Positions 1-9,981 of a DNA stretch of 64,000 nt are shown piece by piece (position 1 is the first letter of the stretch; each line of letters begins with the position of its first letter). The notes below the pieces were generated by a model. That model saw nothing but the letters and a program-made list of their open reading frames with translations. It searched no databases and had not been told where the DNA came from. The stretch is from Mycolicibacterium nivoides (lineage in GTDB: Bacteria; Actinomycetota; Actinomycetes; Mycobacteriales; Mycobacteriaceae), in contig NZ_CP034072.1 of assembly GCF_003855255.1 (NCBI RefSeq), positions 930,001 to 994,000 of the forward strand. The letters run 5' to 3'. The position numbers and the translations under genes were made by a program.

Positions 1-557
1 CGGGATCGGTCGCGGTACCCAATGCCAAGGCGCGGGTCGCGCTGGCCAGCCGGATCTATGTGGAAGGCCGCCACGACGCCGAGCTCGTCGAGCAGGTCTG
101 GGGCGCCGATCTGCGTATCGAAGGTGTCGTCGTCGAGTACCTCGGCGGCGTCGACGACCTGGCCGGCATCGTGGCCGAGTTCGCGCCCGGACCGGGACGC
201 CGTCTGGGCGTGCTGGTCGATCACCTGGTGACCGGTTCCAAGGAAGCACGCATCGCCGAGGCGGTGCGCCGTGGCCCTGGCGGTGGGCACACCCTGGTGG
301 TCGGGCACCCGTTCGTCGACATCTGGCAGTCCGTCAAACCGGCCCGGCTCGGGATGAAGGCCTGGCCGGCCATCCCGCGCAACGTGGAGTGGAAACACGG
401 CATCTGTGCGGCGCTGGGCTGGCCGCACCAGGACCAGGCCGACATCGCGCGGGCGTGGCAGCGGATCCGCGGCCGGGTCCGGGACTGGAACGACCTGGAG
501 CCCGCGCTGATCGGCCGGGTCGAGGAACTGATCGACTTCGTCACCGCGCCGGCGTAG
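1..557 (+). CDS. DUF3097 family protein, C-terminal part (5' end outside window)
   Basis: The reading frame is open from base 3 and ends at TAG 555-557, so only the last 184 residues are visible. The visible part has an RIYVEGRHDAEL segment and a VLVDHL segment, which I associate with the actinobacterial DUF3097 proteins that carry a Toprim-like acidic core. The EGRHD and VDHL acidic residues would fit metal binding, but no activity is established. It lies 30 bases upstream of rarA on the same strand, so cotranscription is likely. The family call rests on recognition and not on a search. Confidence 0.75.
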   Translation, partial: GSVAVPNAKARVALASRIYVEGRHDAELVEQVWGADLRIEGVVVEYLGGVDDLAGIVAEFAPGPGRRLGVLVDHLVTGSKEARIAEAVRRGPGGGHTLVVGHPFVDIWQSVKPARLGMKAWPAIPRNVEWKHGICAALGWPHQDQADIARAWQRIRGRVRDWNDLEPALIGRVEELIDFVTAPA

Positions 558-587
558 TCCGTCGTGTCGGCGTGGTAAGCAGAAAGC

Positions 588-1922
588 GTGTCCGACGGTT
601 TGTTCGACGTGCCAGGTGACCCGGGGCCGGGTGACCCCGGCGCGCTTGCCGCACCCGGCAGCGCGCCGCTGGCGGTGCGGATGCGCCCGGCCGGGCTCGA
701 CGAGGTCGTCGGCCAGACCCATCTGCTGCAGGCCGGTTCGCCGTTGCGCCGCCTCGTGGAGGGGTCGGGAGCGGCGTCGGTCATCCTCTACGGCCCGCCC
801 GGCACCGGCAAGACCACGCTGGCCTCGCTGATCTCGCAGGCCACCGGCCGCCGGTTCGAGGCTCTGTCTGCGCTGAGCGCCGGGGTCAAAGAGGTCCGTG
901 CCGTGATCGATGTGGCCCGGCGCGCGGCCGTCCACGGCGAACAGACCGTGCTGTTCATCGACGAGGTGCACCGCTTCTCCAAGACCCAGCAGGACGCCCT
1001 GCTGGCCGCCGTGGAGAACCGGGTCGTGCTGTTGGTGGCGGCCACCACGGAGAACCCGTCGTTCTCGGTGGTCGCGCCGCTGTTGTCGCGGTCACTGATC
1101 CTGCAGTTGCAGCCGCTGACCCCGCAGGACGTCGAGATCGTGCTACGTCGCGCGATCACCGACCCGCGGGGTCTGGGTGGTGCGGTCGAGGTCACCGACG
1201 AGGCCGTCGATCTCCTGGTGCAGCTCTCCGCCGGCGATGCGCGGCGGGCGCTGACCGCGCTGGAGGTTGCTGCCGAACCCGGCGAACAGGTCACCGTCGA
1301 AATCATCGAGCAGTCGCTGGACAAGGCGGCCGTGCGGTACGACCGCGACGGCGATCAGCATTACGACGTCGTCAGTGCCTTCATCAAGTCGGTCCGCGGA
1401 TCCGATGTCGACGCGGCCTTGCACTACCTGGCCAGGATGCTGGTGGCGGGGGAGGACCCTCGCTTCGTGGCGCGCCGGTTGATGATCCTGGCCAGCGAGG
1501 ACATCGGGATGGCCGACCCGACCGCTTTGCAGACCGCCGTCGCCGCGGCGCAGACCGTGCAGCTGATCGGGATGCCCGAGGCGCAGCTGACGCTGGCGCA
1601 TGCGACGGTGCATCTGGCCACCGCGCCCAAGTCCAACGCGGTGACCACGGCGCTGGGTGCGGCGATGAACGACATCCGGGCCGGAAAGGCCGGGTTGGTG
1701 CCCCCGCATCTGCGGGACGGTCACTACTCGGGAGCGCAGAAACTCGGCAACGCCGTGGGATACAAGTATGCCCACGATCATCCCGATGGTGTTGTGCCAC
1801 AACAGTATCCACCGGACGACCTGGTGGGAGTGGACTACTACCAGCCGACCGGGCGCGGTTTCGAACGCGAGCTGGTCACCCGGCTGGACAAGCTGCGGGC
1901 CATCATCCGCCGCAGGCGCTGA
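588..1922 (+). CDS. rarA: Replication-associated recombination protein A (RarA/MgsA), AAA+ ATPase
   Basis: This is a 444-residue clamp-loader-like AAA+ ATPase that acts at stalled replication forks. The Walker A motif GPPGTGKTT is at residues 69-77 and the Walker B motif LFIDEVHRF has its Asp-Glu pair at 125-126. ATTENPS (sensor 1) follows, then the C-terminal tetramerisation region with SEDIGMADP and AVAAAQ segments typical of RarA/WRNIP1. The start is GTG at 588. Length matches the family. It corresponds to Rv2559 of M. tuberculosis by memory of gene order. The gene ends just before a strong inverted repeat shared with the convergent gene at 1995-2303. Confidence 0.95.
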   Translation: MSDGLFDVPGDPGPGDPGALAAPGSAPLAVRMRPAGLDEVVGQTHLLQAGSPLRRLVEGSGAASVILYGPPGTGKTTLASLISQATGRRFEALSALSAGVKEVRAVIDVARRAAVHGEQTVLFIDEVHRFSKTQQDALLAAVENRVVLLVAATTENPSFSVVAPLLSRSLILQLQPLTPQDVEIVLRRAITDPRGLGGAVEVTDEAVDLLVQLSAGDARRALTALEVAAEPGEQVTVEIIEQSLDKAAVRYDRDGDQHYDVVSAFIKSVRGSDVDAALHYLARMLVAGEDPRFVARRLMILASEDIGMADPTALQTAVAAAQTVQLIGMPEAQLTLAHATVHLATAPKSNAVTTALGAAMNDIRAGKAGLVPPHLRDGHYSGAQKLGNAVGYKYAHDHPDGVVPQQYPPDDLVGVDYYQPTGRGFERELVTRLDKLRAIIRRRR

Positions 1923-1943
1923 TACCGCTGGGACGCGCGAAAA

Positions 1944-1979
1944 CCACGGTCCCGGTTGAAAATTCAACCGGGACCGTGG
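1944..1979. terminator. Perfect inverted repeat between convergent genes, likely bidirectional terminator
   Basis: The 36-base element is a perfect palindrome with 17-base arms around a 2-base centre (about a 15-16 bp stem with a 4-base loop in RNA). It begins 22 bases after the rarA stop and ends 16 bases before the stop of the opposite-strand gene. There is no long U tract, as is usual for mycobacterial hairpin terminators. Confidence 0.75.
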
Positions 1980-1994
1980 CGCGGGGGTAGGTGG

Positions 1995-2303
1995 TCAGCG
2001 CAGCAGGCCGGACCGTCGGGTTCCCAGGATGCCGGTCCTTCTGCGCCCCATCAGGGCGGATATCAGGGCCACCCCGAGCGCGGCCACGACGACCTGGACG
2101 AGCAGCTCGAGCCAGTCGACGCCGCTGGTCGCCGTCGGGATGCCCATGGCGCGTGCGAGTGCGGTACCGATGAACGCGGAGACGATACCGACGAGGATCG
2201 TCACCAGAATGCCGATGGGTTGTCTGCCGGGAACGATCAAGCGGCCGATCACGCCGACGGCAATGCCGATCAGAATTGCGCTGATGATGCCGGTGATGGT
2301 CAT
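1995..2303 (-). CDS. GlsB/YeaQ/YmgE family stress-response membrane protein
   Basis: This is a 102-residue, very hydrophobic protein with about three membrane segments (roughly residues 3-20, 31-50 and 65-85). The pattern GIAVGVIGRLIVPG followed by a second Gly-rich helix is characteristic of the transglycosylase-associated (GlsB/YeaQ) family. Homologues are induced by stress, but their molecular role is unclear. A good ribosome site (GGAGGAG) precedes the ATG at 2303. The C-terminus ends in a basic tail with RRR and TRRSG segments. It is a single-gene unit convergent with rarA. Confidence 0.85.
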   Translation of the reverse strand: MTITGIISAILIGIAVGVIGRLIVPGRQPIGILVTILVGIVSAFIGTALARAMGIPTATSGVDWLELLVQVVVAALGVALISALMGRRRTGILGTRRSGLLR

Positions 2304-2402
2304 GGTCTCCTCCGTGGCTGGTTTGGGCTGACCATCAAGTACCCAGCGCCGTCACGATGCAAACGGTGCCGTCAATTCACTTCGTCCCTCTTCGTCGGCG
2401 GG

Positions 2403-3023
2403 TCAGGCCATCTCGGGCACTCGCAGGTGGGCCAGCACGAGTTCGAACTCTCCGACGTCGATTTGATCGGCACTCAGGTCGCGTAGCCGGGCGGTGCGCA
2501 ACGCCCGCGCCTGATCGCGGTTGCGGTCCATCGCCTCGGCGCTGTCGAAGGTGGCCGAGGACACCGCTCTGCCGGACCCGCGGTCGAGCATGAGGCTCGC
2601 GCTGCAGAAGCCCTCGAGGTCTTCCATCGCGGGCAACACCGAGGTGCGGTAGAACTCCACGGCCCGGTCGAACAGCTCGGGGCGGGTTCGCAGCCACGTC
2701 GCCCTTACGCAGGCGCCGGGTCCGGAGTACTGCTCGCGGTGAACCATCGCGATCTCCCATTCGTCGACGGTGGCGGTGCCTTCGAACGCCTCCACCACGC
2801 GATGGCGCATCGGCGCTACCGCGTCGGCACTGGCAAGCATTGCCTCTTCAGACCGCCAGGCCGTGGTGAGGACACACTCGCCCGATTCCCGGTTCACCAT
2901 CAGGGACAGGCCTACACAACCGTCGATGGTGTCGATGGCGGGCATGACCTCGTCGCGGACATGGGCGATACCGGCGTTGACGGCCCGGGTGCGCGCCGCA
3001 ATCGTGGTTGAACGTGCGAACAC
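2403..3023 (-). CDS. Protein with two tandem ABM/dimeric alpha-beta-barrel-like domains
   Basis: The protein has 206 residues if translation starts at the GTG at 3021-3023, which has an AAGGGG-type ribosome site just upstream. A longer reading to 3173 adds an Arg/Pro-rich stretch that looks non-coding. Two similar halves are visible: each has a VxPAI/LPAM motif followed by G-C-x-G-L/F-x-S-A-x-L-M-hydrophobic and ending in SAEAM/SEEAM. This is the antibiotic-biosynthesis-monooxygenase or DABB fold in tandem. Such small barrel proteins include monooxygenases and heme-binding proteins. No substrate can be read from the sequence. By synteny it occupies the place of Rv2557/Rv2558. Confidence 0.75.
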   Translation of the reverse strand: MFARSTTIAARTRAVNAGIAHVRDEVMPAIDTIDGCVGLSLMVNRESGECVLTTAWRSEEAMLASADAVAPMRHRVVEAFEGTATVDEWEIAMVHREQYSGPGACVRATWLRTRPELFDRAVEFYRTSVLPAMEDLEGFCSASLMLDRGSGRAVSSATFDSAEAMDRNRDQARALRTARLRDLSADQIDVGEFELVLAHLRVPEMA

Positions 3024-3139
3024 GGTCCACCCCTTCCTGCCAGGGCGGCGCCCCGGTGGCGCCACCGGTTCCACTCCCAACCATCCTCCGGTGTGTCGCA
3101 GGTGGCAATGGTGTGGCGCCAGGCTCGTAGGCTGGGCCG

Positions 3140-3541
3140 ATGGACACCGACGTGATCGACGTGGACACCTCACGGCGCCGCATCGTCGATCTCACCGACT
3201 CGGTACGCAGGTTCTGCGGCGCGCACCGCGATGGCCTGTGCAACGTGTTCGTCCCGCACGCGACGGCCGGCGTGGCCATCATCGAGACCGGCGCCGGCTC
3301 CGACGACGACCTGCTCGATACCCTGGAACGGTTGTTGCCGCGTGACGACCGCTACCGGCACAGCCACGGATCGTTCGGCCATGGCGCAGATCACGTGCTG
3401 CCCGCCCTGGTGTCGCCGTCGGTCACCCTGCCGGTCCAGGCGGGCCGGCCGTTGCTGGGAACCTGGCAGAGTGTGGTGCTGGTCGATCTGAACCGCGACA
3501 ACCCGCAGCGTTCGGTGCGGCTGAGCTTTCTGGGGGCGTGA
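3140..3541 (+). CDS. YjbQ/UPF0047 family protein (secondary thiamine-phosphate synthase type)
   Basis: This 133-residue protein shows the YjbQ signature: CNVFVPHATAGVAI near residue 40, a DLLDTLERLLP helix, HGADHVLPALVSPS with the conserved His, and the closing GTWQSVVLVDLN. Members of this family form trimers with a putative metal site, and some can replace thiamine-phosphate synthase weakly. The physiological role is not settled. ATG at 3140 is the only sensible start. It lies divergently from the ABM-domain gene (116-base gap) and upstream of alaS. It corresponds to Rv2556c by gene order. Confidence 0.85.
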   Translation: MDTDVIDVDTSRRRIVDLTDSVRRFCGAHRDGLCNVFVPHATAGVAIIETGAGSDDDLLDTLERLLPRDDRYRHSHGSFGHGADHVLPALVSPSVTLPVQAGRPLLGTWQSVVLVDLNRDNPQRSVRLSFLGA

Positions 3542-3578
3542 GGCTTGTCGCCCTTTTCGGGGTGAACGCGCAGAACGG

Positions 3579-3584
3579 TAATGT
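3579..3584 (+). promoter_or_regulatory. Possible -10 element upstream of alaS
   Basis: TAATGT fits the mycobacterial SigA -10 consensus TANNNT and would place transcription start about 60 bases before the alaS GTG. No clear -35 element was seen. Confidence 0.3.
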
Positions 3585-3650
3585 AAAGCGGTCGAACTGA
3601 TGGTTGCCTGCGCAACCCCAGCCACCCACGAACACGAGGACACGAGCAAC

Positions 3651-6341
3651 GTGCAGACACACGAGATCAGGAAGCGCTTCCTCGATCATTTCGTGAAGGC
3701 GGGCCACACCGAGGTGCCCAGCGCCTCGGTGATCCTCGACGACCCCAACCTGCTGTTTGTCAACGCCGGCATGGTGCAGTTCGTGCCTTACTTCCTCGGT
3801 GCCCGCACGCCACCGTGGGACCGCGCCACCAGCGTGCAGAAGTGCATCCGCACGCCTGACATCGACGAGGTGGGCATCACCACCCGGCACAACACCTTCT
3901 TCCAGATGGCCGGCAACTTCTCGTTCGGCGACTACTTCAAGAAGGGCGCCATCGAGCTGGCCTGGACCCTGCTGACCAACCCGGTCAGCGAGGGCGGCTA
4001 CGGATTCGACCCGGAAAGGCTGTGGGCAACGGTCTATCTGGACGACGACGAGGCGATCGAGCTGTGGCAGGAAGTCGCCGGGCTGCCGCTCGAGCGCATC
4101 CAGCGCCGCGGCATGGCCGACAACTACTGGTCGATGGGCATCCCCGGGCCGTGCGGGCCGTGTTCGGAGATCTACTACGACCGCGGCCCCGAATACGGGA
4201 TCGAGGGCGGGCCCGAGGCCAACGAGGACCGCTACATCGAGATTTGGAATCTCGTGTTCATGCAGAACGAGCGCGGTGAGGGCACCTCGAAGGACGACTT
4301 CGAGATCCTCGGCCCGCTGCCGCGCAAGAATATCGACACCGGGATGGGCGTCGAACGCATCGCCTGCCTGTTGCAGGACGTGGACAACGTCTACGAGACC
4401 GACCTGGTGCGTCCGGTGATCGATCTGGTCGCCGGGATCGCCCCGCGCGGATACGGCGCAGGCAACCACGAGGACGACGTCCGCTACCGCATCATCGGCG
4501 ACCACAGCCGCACCGCGGCCATCATCATCGGCGACGGGGTCAGCCCCGGCAACGAGGGCCGCGGCTACGTGCTGCGGCGCCTGCTGCGCCGCATCATCCG
4601 CGCGGCCAAACTGCTCGGTGTCGAGGAGCCCATCATGGGCCGGCTGATGTCCACGGTGCGCGATGAGATGGGCCCGTCGTACCCGGAGCTCGTGACCGAT
4701 TTCGAACGCATCAACCGGATCGCCGTCGCCGAGGAGACCGCGTTCAACCGGACCCTGGTCGCCGGCTCGAGGCTGTTCGACGACGCCGCCGCGGCGACCA
4801 AGAAATCCGGTGCTTCCGTGCTTTCCGGCAGTGACGCGTTCACCCTGCACGACACCTACGGCTTCCCGATCGACCTCACGCTGGAGATGGCGGCCGAGGC
4901 CGGCCTCGCGGTCGACGAGCAGGGCTTCCGAACGCTGATGGCCGAGCAGCGCCAGCGCGCCAAGGCTGATGCCGCCGCGCGCAAGCAGGCTCACACCGAT
5001 CTGTCGGCGTACCGCGAGCTGGTCGACGCCGGGCCCACCGAGTTCACCGGCTTCGACGAATTGTCCACTGAAGCAAGGATTCTCGGCATCTTCGTGGACG
5101 GCAAGCGGGTGCCCGTGGTGACCCACGAAGGCCTGGACGCCGATCGCGTGGAGCTGATCCTGGACCGCACCCCGTTCTACGCCGAGTCCGGTGGCCAGAT
5201 CGCCGACGAGGGAACGATTTCCGGTACGGGTGCCTCAGTCGCCGCCAAGGCCGCTGTGACCGATGTACAGAAGATCGCCAAAACCCTGTGGGCACACCGG
5301 ATCAACGTCGAGTCCGGAGAGTTCGTCGAGGGCGACACCGTCACGGCCGCGGTGGATCCCAAGTGGCGCCACGGCGCCACCCAGGGCCACTCGGGCACCC
5401 ACATGGTGCACGCCGCGTTGCGACAGGTACTGGGCCCCACCGCGGTTCAGGCCGGTTCGCTGAACCGTCCCGGTTACCTGCGGTTCGATTTCAACTGGCA
5501 GGGCGCGCTCACCGACGACCAGCGCACCCAGATCGAAGAGGTCACAAACGAGGCCGTCGAGGCCGACTATCAGGTGAACACCTTCGTCACCGCCCTGGAC
5601 AAGGCCAAGGCAATGGGTGCGATGGCGATGTTCGGCGAGAACTACCCCGACCAGGTGCGGGTGGTCGATATCGGCGGGCCGTTCTCGCTGGAACTCTGCG
5701 GTGGCACCCACGTGCGCAACTCGGCCCAGATCGGCCCGGTGACCATCCTCGGGGAGTCCTCGGTCGGATCCGGCATCCGCCGCGTGGAGGCCTACGTCGG
5801 CCTCGAGTCCTTCCGCCACCTGGCCAAGGAACGCGCCCTCATGGCAGGCCTGGCCTCCTCGCTCAAGGTCCCCTCCGAAGAGGTGCCCGCCCGGGTGGCC
5901 AACCTGGTCGAGCGTCTCAAGGCCGCCGAGAAGGAACTGGACAAGGCCCGCCTGGCCAACGCCCGGGCCGCGGCAGCCAACGCGGCCGCCGGAGCCGAGA
6001 CCATCGGCAAAGTCCGGGTCGTCGCCCAGCGGATGGCCGGCGGCATGTCGGGCGGTGATCTGCGCACCCTGGTCGGCGACATCAAGGGCAAGCTCGGCAG
6101 CGACCCGGCGGTGATCGCGCTGATCGCCGAGGGCGAGGACGACGCGGTGCCCTTCGTGGTCGCGGTCAACCCGGCCGCCCAGGATCTGGGGCTGCGCGCC
6201 AATGAACTGGTCAAACCGTTCAGCGCTGCAGTCAACGGCCGCGGTGGCGGCAAAGTGGACATGGCACAAGGTTCCGGTAAGGGGGCGGCGGGTATCGACG
6301 CGGCATTGGCCGCGCTGCGCGCCGAGATCGGCCGGGGCTAG
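3651..6341 (+). CDS. alaS: Alanine--tRNA ligase
   Basis: The protein has 896 residues and charges tRNA-Ala in the cytoplasm. It begins with [13 protein letters not shown], a canonical class II AlaRS N-terminus; the GTG at 3651 is preferred over an ATG at 3600 because the family starts here and GAGGA lies upstream. The aminoacylation core includes [19 protein letters not shown]. The editing domain has the zinc-binding HSGTH and the CGGTH motif, and a C-terminal coiled-coil plus DHHA1-like domain follows. It heads an apparent alaS-ruvX-mltG-aroE operon, as in M. tuberculosis. Confidence 0.97.
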   Translation: MQTHEIRKRFLDHFVKAGHTEVPSASVILDDPNLLFVNAGMVQFVPYFLGARTPPWDRATSVQKCIRTPDIDEVGITTRHNTFFQMAGNFSFGDYFKKGAIELAWTLLTNPVSEGGYGFDPERLWATVYLDDDEAIELWQEVAGLPLERIQRRGMADNYWSMGIPGPCGPCSEIYYDRGPEYGIEGGPEANEDRYIEIWNLVFMQNERGEGTSKDDFEILGPLPRKNIDTGMGVERIACLLQDVDNVYETDLVRPVIDLVAGIAPRGYGAGNHEDDVRYRIIGDHSRTAAIIIGDGVSPGNEGRGYVLRRLLRRIIRAAKLLGVEEPIMGRLMSTVRDEMGPSYPELVTDFERINRIAVAEETAFNRTLVAGSRLFDDAAAATKKSGASVLSGSDAFTLHDTYGFPIDLTLEMAAEAGLAVDEQGFRTLMAEQRQRAKADAAARKQAHTDLSAYRELVDAGPTEFTGFDELSTEARILGIFVDGKRVPVVTHEGLDADRVELILDRTPFYAESGGQIADEGTISGTGASVAAKAAVTDVQKIAKTLWAHRINVESGEFVEGDTVTAAVDPKWRHGATQGHSGTHMVHAALRQVLGPTAVQAGSLNRPGYLRFDFNWQGALTDDQRTQIEEVTNEAVEADYQVNTFVTALDKAKAMGAMAMFGENYPDQVRVVDIGGPFSLELCGGTHVRNSAQIGPVTILGESSVGSGIRRVEAYVGLESFRHLAKERALMAGLASSLKVPSEEVPARVANLVERLKAAEKELDKARLANARAAAANAAAGAETIGKVRVVAQRMAGGMSGGDLRTLVGDIKGKLGSDPAVIALIAEGEDDAVPFVVAVNPAAQDLGLRANELVKPFSAAVNGRGGGKVDMAQGSGKGAAGIDAALAALRAEIGRG

Positions 6342-6345
6342 CTTC

Positions 6346-6864
6346 GTGTCCGACACGGTCGACGACCGGCTACCGGACCGCCCAGGGGACGACGACCCCG
6401 GACGTGGGCGGCGCATCGGCATCGACGTCGGAACCGTGCGGATAGGCGTGGCAAGTTGCGATCCCGACGGGATCTTGGCCACTCCGGTCGAGACCGTTCA
6501 GCGGGACAAGCGGGACCGGTCGGGCAGACACCTGCGCAGACTGGTGACGCTGATCGGCGAGTATGAGGCCGTCGAGGTCGTCGTCGGGCTGCCGCGCACG
6601 CTCGCCGATCGGGCCGGCAGCTCTGCCCTCGACGCCATCGAACTGGCCGATCTGCTGGCTCGCCGAATCGCCCCGATACCGGTGCGACTGGCCGACGAGC
6701 GGCTCACTACTGTTTCGGCTCAGCGGTCGTTGCGTGAAGCGGGAGTCCGGGCAAAGGGACAGAAGGCGATGATCGACCAGGCCGCCGCGGTTGGCATTCT
6801 GCAGAGCTGGCTGGATCAGCGGCGCGCGGCTCTGGCTGCGCGCGGAGAGGGCATGGATGGCTGA
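6346..6864 (+). CDS. ruvX: Putative pre-16S rRNA nuclease / Holliday-junction resolvase-like protein
   Basis: This is a 172-residue YqgF/RuvX family protein with an RNase H-like fold. The hallmark [12 protein letters not shown] (catalytic Asp) is near residue 27, VVVGLPRTL in the middle, and the late acidic motif is [12 protein letters not shown], followed by [21 protein letters not shown]. The GTG at 6346 lies 4 bases after the alaS stop, which fits translational coupling. The last bases overlap the mltG start by 8. Proteins of this family finish the 5' end of 16S rRNA. Confidence 0.9.
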   Translation: MSDTVDDRLPDRPGDDDPGRGRRIGIDVGTVRIGVASCDPDGILATPVETVQRDKRDRSGRHLRRLVTLIGEYEAVEVVVGLPRTLADRAGSSALDAIELADLLARRIAPIPVRLADERLTTVSAQRSLREAGVRAKGQKAMIDQAAAVGILQSWLDQRRAALAARGEGMDG

Positions 6865-8101
6865 GAAGTGGGGTGCCGACAAAGCGAAGCCCGAGGTGGT
6901 CGGACCACCGCGGCGCGGGCTGAGCAAGGCCGAGCGGGCCCGCAAAGCCCGCAACGACCGGAAGCGACGTGTCACCAGGGGCTTCTCCATCGCAGCGCTC
7001 ATCGTGGTCTTGATCGGCGCGGTGTTCCTCGGTTCCAGGCTGTGGCACGGCATGTCGGGCTCCTCCGGCGACTACGCGGGTGACGGTGTCGCCGATGTCG
7101 TCATCCAGGTGCATGACGGCGATTCCACGACGGCCATCGCCAAGACGCTGCAGGAAAAGAAGGTGGTCGCAACGGTCAAGGCCTTCGTCGACGCGGCCCA
7201 CAAGAACGAGGCGATCTCGGCGATCCAGCCCGGCTTCTACAAGGTGCGCACCGAGATCCCGGCAGCCAACGCCGTTGAGCGACTGGCAGATCCGGACAGC
7301 CGGGTGGGCAAGCTGACAATCCCGGAGGGACGTCAGCTCGACGACACCGCCGACGTCAAGACCAAGGCCGTCACCGAAGGCATCTTCACGCTGATCTCTC
7401 AGGCCTCGTGCGTCGAACTTGACGGCGAGAAGCGTTGCGTACCGGTCGATGAGCTCCGTACGGCTGCGCAAACCGCACCCGCTGCCGCGTTGGCGGTACC
7501 CGACTGGGCCGCGGCTCCGGTCGCGGCGATGCCCAACGATCACCGACGGCTGGAGGGGCTGATCGCGCCCGGTACCTGGAATGTGGACCCGGCGGGAACG
7601 GCGCAGGACATCCTGTCCACCCTGGTCGCCGGCAGCGCCACCCTCTACACCCAGAGCGGTCTGCTCGACACCGCGGCAGCGATGCAGATGTCGCCCTATC
7701 AGATCCTCACCGTCGGATCCCTCGTGCAACGCGAAGCCAAGCCCCAGGACTTCTCCAAGGTGGCGCGGGTGATCTACAACCGGCTCGCCGAACACCGCAA
7801 GCTGGAGTTCGACTCGACCGTGAACTATCCGCTGGACCGCCAGGAAGTGGCGACCACCGATGACGACCGGGCCAAGGTCACCCCGTGGAATACCTATATG
7901 AGCCAAGGGCTTCCGCAGACGCCGATCTGCTCGCCCGGCACGGATGCGCTGGCCGCGGCCGAGCGTCCGGCCGAGGGGGACTGGCTGTACTTCGTGACCA
8001 TCGACCTGCAGGGCACCACGCTGTTCACGCGCGACTACGACCAGCACCTGGCCAACATCGAACTGGCCCAGCACAACGGTGTCCTCGACAGTGCCAGATA
8101 G
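6857..8101 (+). CDS. mltG: Endolytic murein transglycosylase MltG
   Basis: This 414-residue bitopic membrane protein cleaves nascent glycan strands in peptidoglycan. A basic cytoplasmic segment ([15 protein letters not shown]) precedes one membrane helix at about residues 42-64. The extracytoplasmic YceG domain carries the catalytic-glutamate segment GSLVQREA, followed by [20 protein letters not shown]. The ATG at 6857 is chosen because GGAGAGG sits 6-7 bases upstream. The gene overlaps ruvX by 8 bases and aroE by about 23 bases. It corresponds to Rv2553c. Confidence 0.93.
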   Translation: MAEKWGADKAKPEVVGPPRRGLSKAERARKARNDRKRRVTRGFSIAALIVVLIGAVFLGSRLWHGMSGSSGDYAGDGVADVVIQVHDGDSTTAIAKTLQEKKVVATVKAFVDAAHKNEAISAIQPGFYKVRTEIPAANAVERLADPDSRVGKLTIPEGRQLDDTADVKTKAVTEGIFTLISQASCVELDGEKRCVPVDELRTAAQTAPAAALAVPDWAAAPVAAMPNDHRRLEGLIAPGTWNVDPAGTAQDILSTLVAGSATLYTQSGLLDTAAAMQMSPYQILTVGSLVQREAKPQDFSKVARVIYNRLAEHRKLEFDSTVNYPLDRQEVATTDDDRAKVTPWNTYMSQGLPQTPICSPGTDALAAAERPAEGDWLYFVTIDLQGTTLFTRDYDQHLANIELAQHNGVLDSAR

Positions 8102-8927
8102 GCGGCTCGCCGCCGTGCAAGGTAGGCCGGATACCGGCCGCAAGGCCGCCGTTCTGGGCTCGCCCATCACGCATTCGCGCTCGCCGCAGCTGCACCTGGC
8201 CGCCTACCGGGCGCTGGGCCTACCGTCGTGGACCTACGACCGCATCGAGTGCACGGCCGAACAGCTGCCCGGCCTCGTCAGCTCTCTGGGCCCGGAATGG
8301 GTCGGTCTGTCGGTCACCATGCCGGGCAAGTTCGCCGCACTGGAGTTCGCCGATCAGCGCACCGAACGCGCTGAGCTGGTGGGCTCGGCGAACACCCTGC
8401 TACGGCTGCCCACGGGTGGCTGGCGTGCCGACAACACCGATGTCGACGGGGTGGTCGGAGCGCTCGGCACGGCCGGTGACTCGGCACTGGTGATCGGATC
8501 CGGCGGCACCGCCCCGGCAGCCGTCGTGGCCCTGGCCGAACTCGGCGTACAGCGGATCACCATCGTGGCGCGCGACGAGGGCAAGGCATCGCGGTTGGTG
8601 GAGTTGGCCGGCCGGTGCGGCGCGCAGGGCAGCTGGTGCGACATCGGCGGCTCGGCGCTGACCGACGCGGTGGCCACCGCCGATGCGGCCGTCAGCACGA
8701 TCCCGGCCGACGCGGCCGCCGCGTACGCGGGCACGCTGGCCGGGGTGCCGCGCGTGCTCGACGCCATCTACGACCCGTGGCCGACGCCGCTGGCCCAGGC
8801 CGTCGAGGAAGCGGGCGGTGAGGCGATCAACGGGCTGCAGATGCTGCTGAACCAGGCCTTCGCCCAGGTGGAGCAGTTCACCGGGATGCCCGCTCCCAAA
8901 GAGGCGATGCGCGCCGCACTGGACTGA
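8079..8927 (+). CDS. aroE: Shikimate dehydrogenase (NADP-dependent)
   Basis: AroE reduces 3-dehydroshikimate to shikimate. The substrate-binding N-terminus GSPITHSRSPQLH, the SVTMPGK motif with the catalytic lysine, NTDVDG, and the nucleotide-binding loop GSGGTAPA are all present. The end has INGLQMLLNQAF. At 282 residues it is normal in length. The start is ambiguous: GTG at 8079, 8091 or 8115 are in frame, all overlapping or just following the end of mltG, and none has a strong ribosome site. Coupling to mltG translation is therefore likely. Confidence 0.94.
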   Translation: MSSTVPDRRLAAVQGRPDTGRKAAVLGSPITHSRSPQLHLAAYRALGLPSWTYDRIECTAEQLPGLVSSLGPEWVGLSVTMPGKFAALEFADQRTERAELVGSANTLLRLPTGGWRADNTDVDGVVGALGTAGDSALVIGSGGTAPAAVVALAELGVQRITIVARDEGKASRLVELAGRCGAQGSWCDIGGSALTDAVATADAAVSTIPADAAAAYAGTLAGVPRVLDAIYDPWPTPLAQAVEEAGGEAINGLQMLLNQAFAQVEQFTGMPAPKEAMRAALD

Positions 8928-8931
8928 GCCT

Positions 8932-9915
8932 TCACGGGGCGAACGTGCCCCGGTGGTAGGAGCTGTAGAGGTATTCCTTGGATCCGACCAGACGCGCCAG
9001 CGGGGACTGGACCGTGTTCTCGGTGTCCACCATTTCCGCGATCGCGGCCATGTCGTATCTGGGATGCCAGCCCAGATCGGCACGGGCGCGGGCGTTGTCG
9101 TAGACCCGGTCGATGCGGGTGGGAAAGCGCCAACCGCGCCGCGCCCACACCTCGGCCGCCCTGGGCGCCCGTCGGGCGAACACGCCGGCGGCATCGGTCC
9201 GCAACTGCGCCAGGTCCTTCGGCAGGAACGGCGTGGTCGCGGAGACGATGTAGCGGCCGAACCCGATCCGGCGGGCGGCGGCGGCGGCCAGCAGGTGCGC
9301 GTCGACCGCGTCGTCCAGCGAAACTCGGCGTGTCGCGTATTCATCGGCCTTGACGTTGGAGTCGGTCCGGCCCTCGTGGGCGTCGGGCCTGTCGTCGGTT
9401 TCCGGGAAGAACCGGGCCACCCGCAGCACCACGCAGGACAACCCGTGGTTTCGGTGGGCCAGCTGACACAAGTCCTCGGCAGCGGCCTTGGTGACGCCGT
9501 ACATGTTCTTGGGCACCGGCGCCACCGACTCGTCGATCCAGGCTGCCGGTCTCTCGGCCTCGGGCACCAGGGCATCGCCGAAAACCGTTGTGGAAGAGGA
9601 CATCACGAAGGCCTGGACGCCGGCTTCCGTGGCCGCCTCCAAGAGTGCCAGCGTCCCGCTGACATTCGTTTCGACAAAAGCCTGCCCTGGCACGAACGCC
9701 AACTGCGGCTTGTGCAGCGTCGCGGTGTGCAGCACCACGTCAACGCCTGCCATCGCGGCCCGGACGGCTGCGGGATCGGTGACAGAACCGACCCTGTCGG
9801 TCCACGGCGAGGGCCGGATGTCCATGCCCGCCACGTCTTCACCGCGGGCGCGGAGGGTGCGGACGATCGCCTCACCAAGATGGCCGGAACTGCCCGTGAC
9901 CAGTGTTCGCACCAC
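8932..9915 (-). CDS. NAD-dependent epimerase/dehydratase (extended SDR)
   Basis: The 327-residue protein has the extended short-chain dehydrogenase layout: the Rossmann glycine motif TGSSGHLG at residues 8-15, an MSSSTTVFG strand, and the catalytic YGVTK near residue 140. The substrate-binding C-terminal half has NVSGTLALLEAA and LRVARFFPE segments. These features fit UDP-sugar epimerases and related enzymes. The substrate cannot be deduced. It is convergent with aroE (4-base gap) and divergent from the flavin oxidoreductase gene at 9982. Confidence 0.85.
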   Translation of the reverse strand: MVRTLVTGSSGHLGEAIVRTLRARGEDVAGMDIRPSPWTDRVGSVTDPAAVRAAMAGVDVVLHTATLHKPQLAFVPGQAFVETNVSGTLALLEAATEAGVQAFVMSSSTTVFGDALVPEAERPAAWIDESVAPVPKNMYGVTKAAAEDLCQLAHRNHGLSCVVLRVARFFPETDDRPDAHEGRTDSNVKADEYATRRVSLDDAVDAHLLAAAAARRIGFGRYIVSATTPFLPKDLAQLRTDAAGVFARRAPRAAEVWARRGWRFPTRIDRVYDNARARADLGWHPRYDMAAIAEMVDTENTVQSPLARLVGSKEYLYSSYHRGTFAP

Positions 9916-9981
9916 TCGACCGTGTCATACCGCCGCAAGCGGTTTTCCGGGCAGCATCTGGGCGACCGTAGGGTGGCGACC

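Noticed and set aside
3423..5126. Long minus-strand open frames opposite alaS (and similar ones opposite carB, efp, metK and others)
   Set aside because: They mirror high-GC codon bias on the opposite strand of well-identified genes and contain no recognisable domain.
8953..9981. Long in-frame extension upstream of the flavin-dependent oxidoreductase
   Set aside because: It is antisense to the SDR gene, rich in Gly/Arg/His and not protein-like; the family N-terminus starts at the ATG at 9982.
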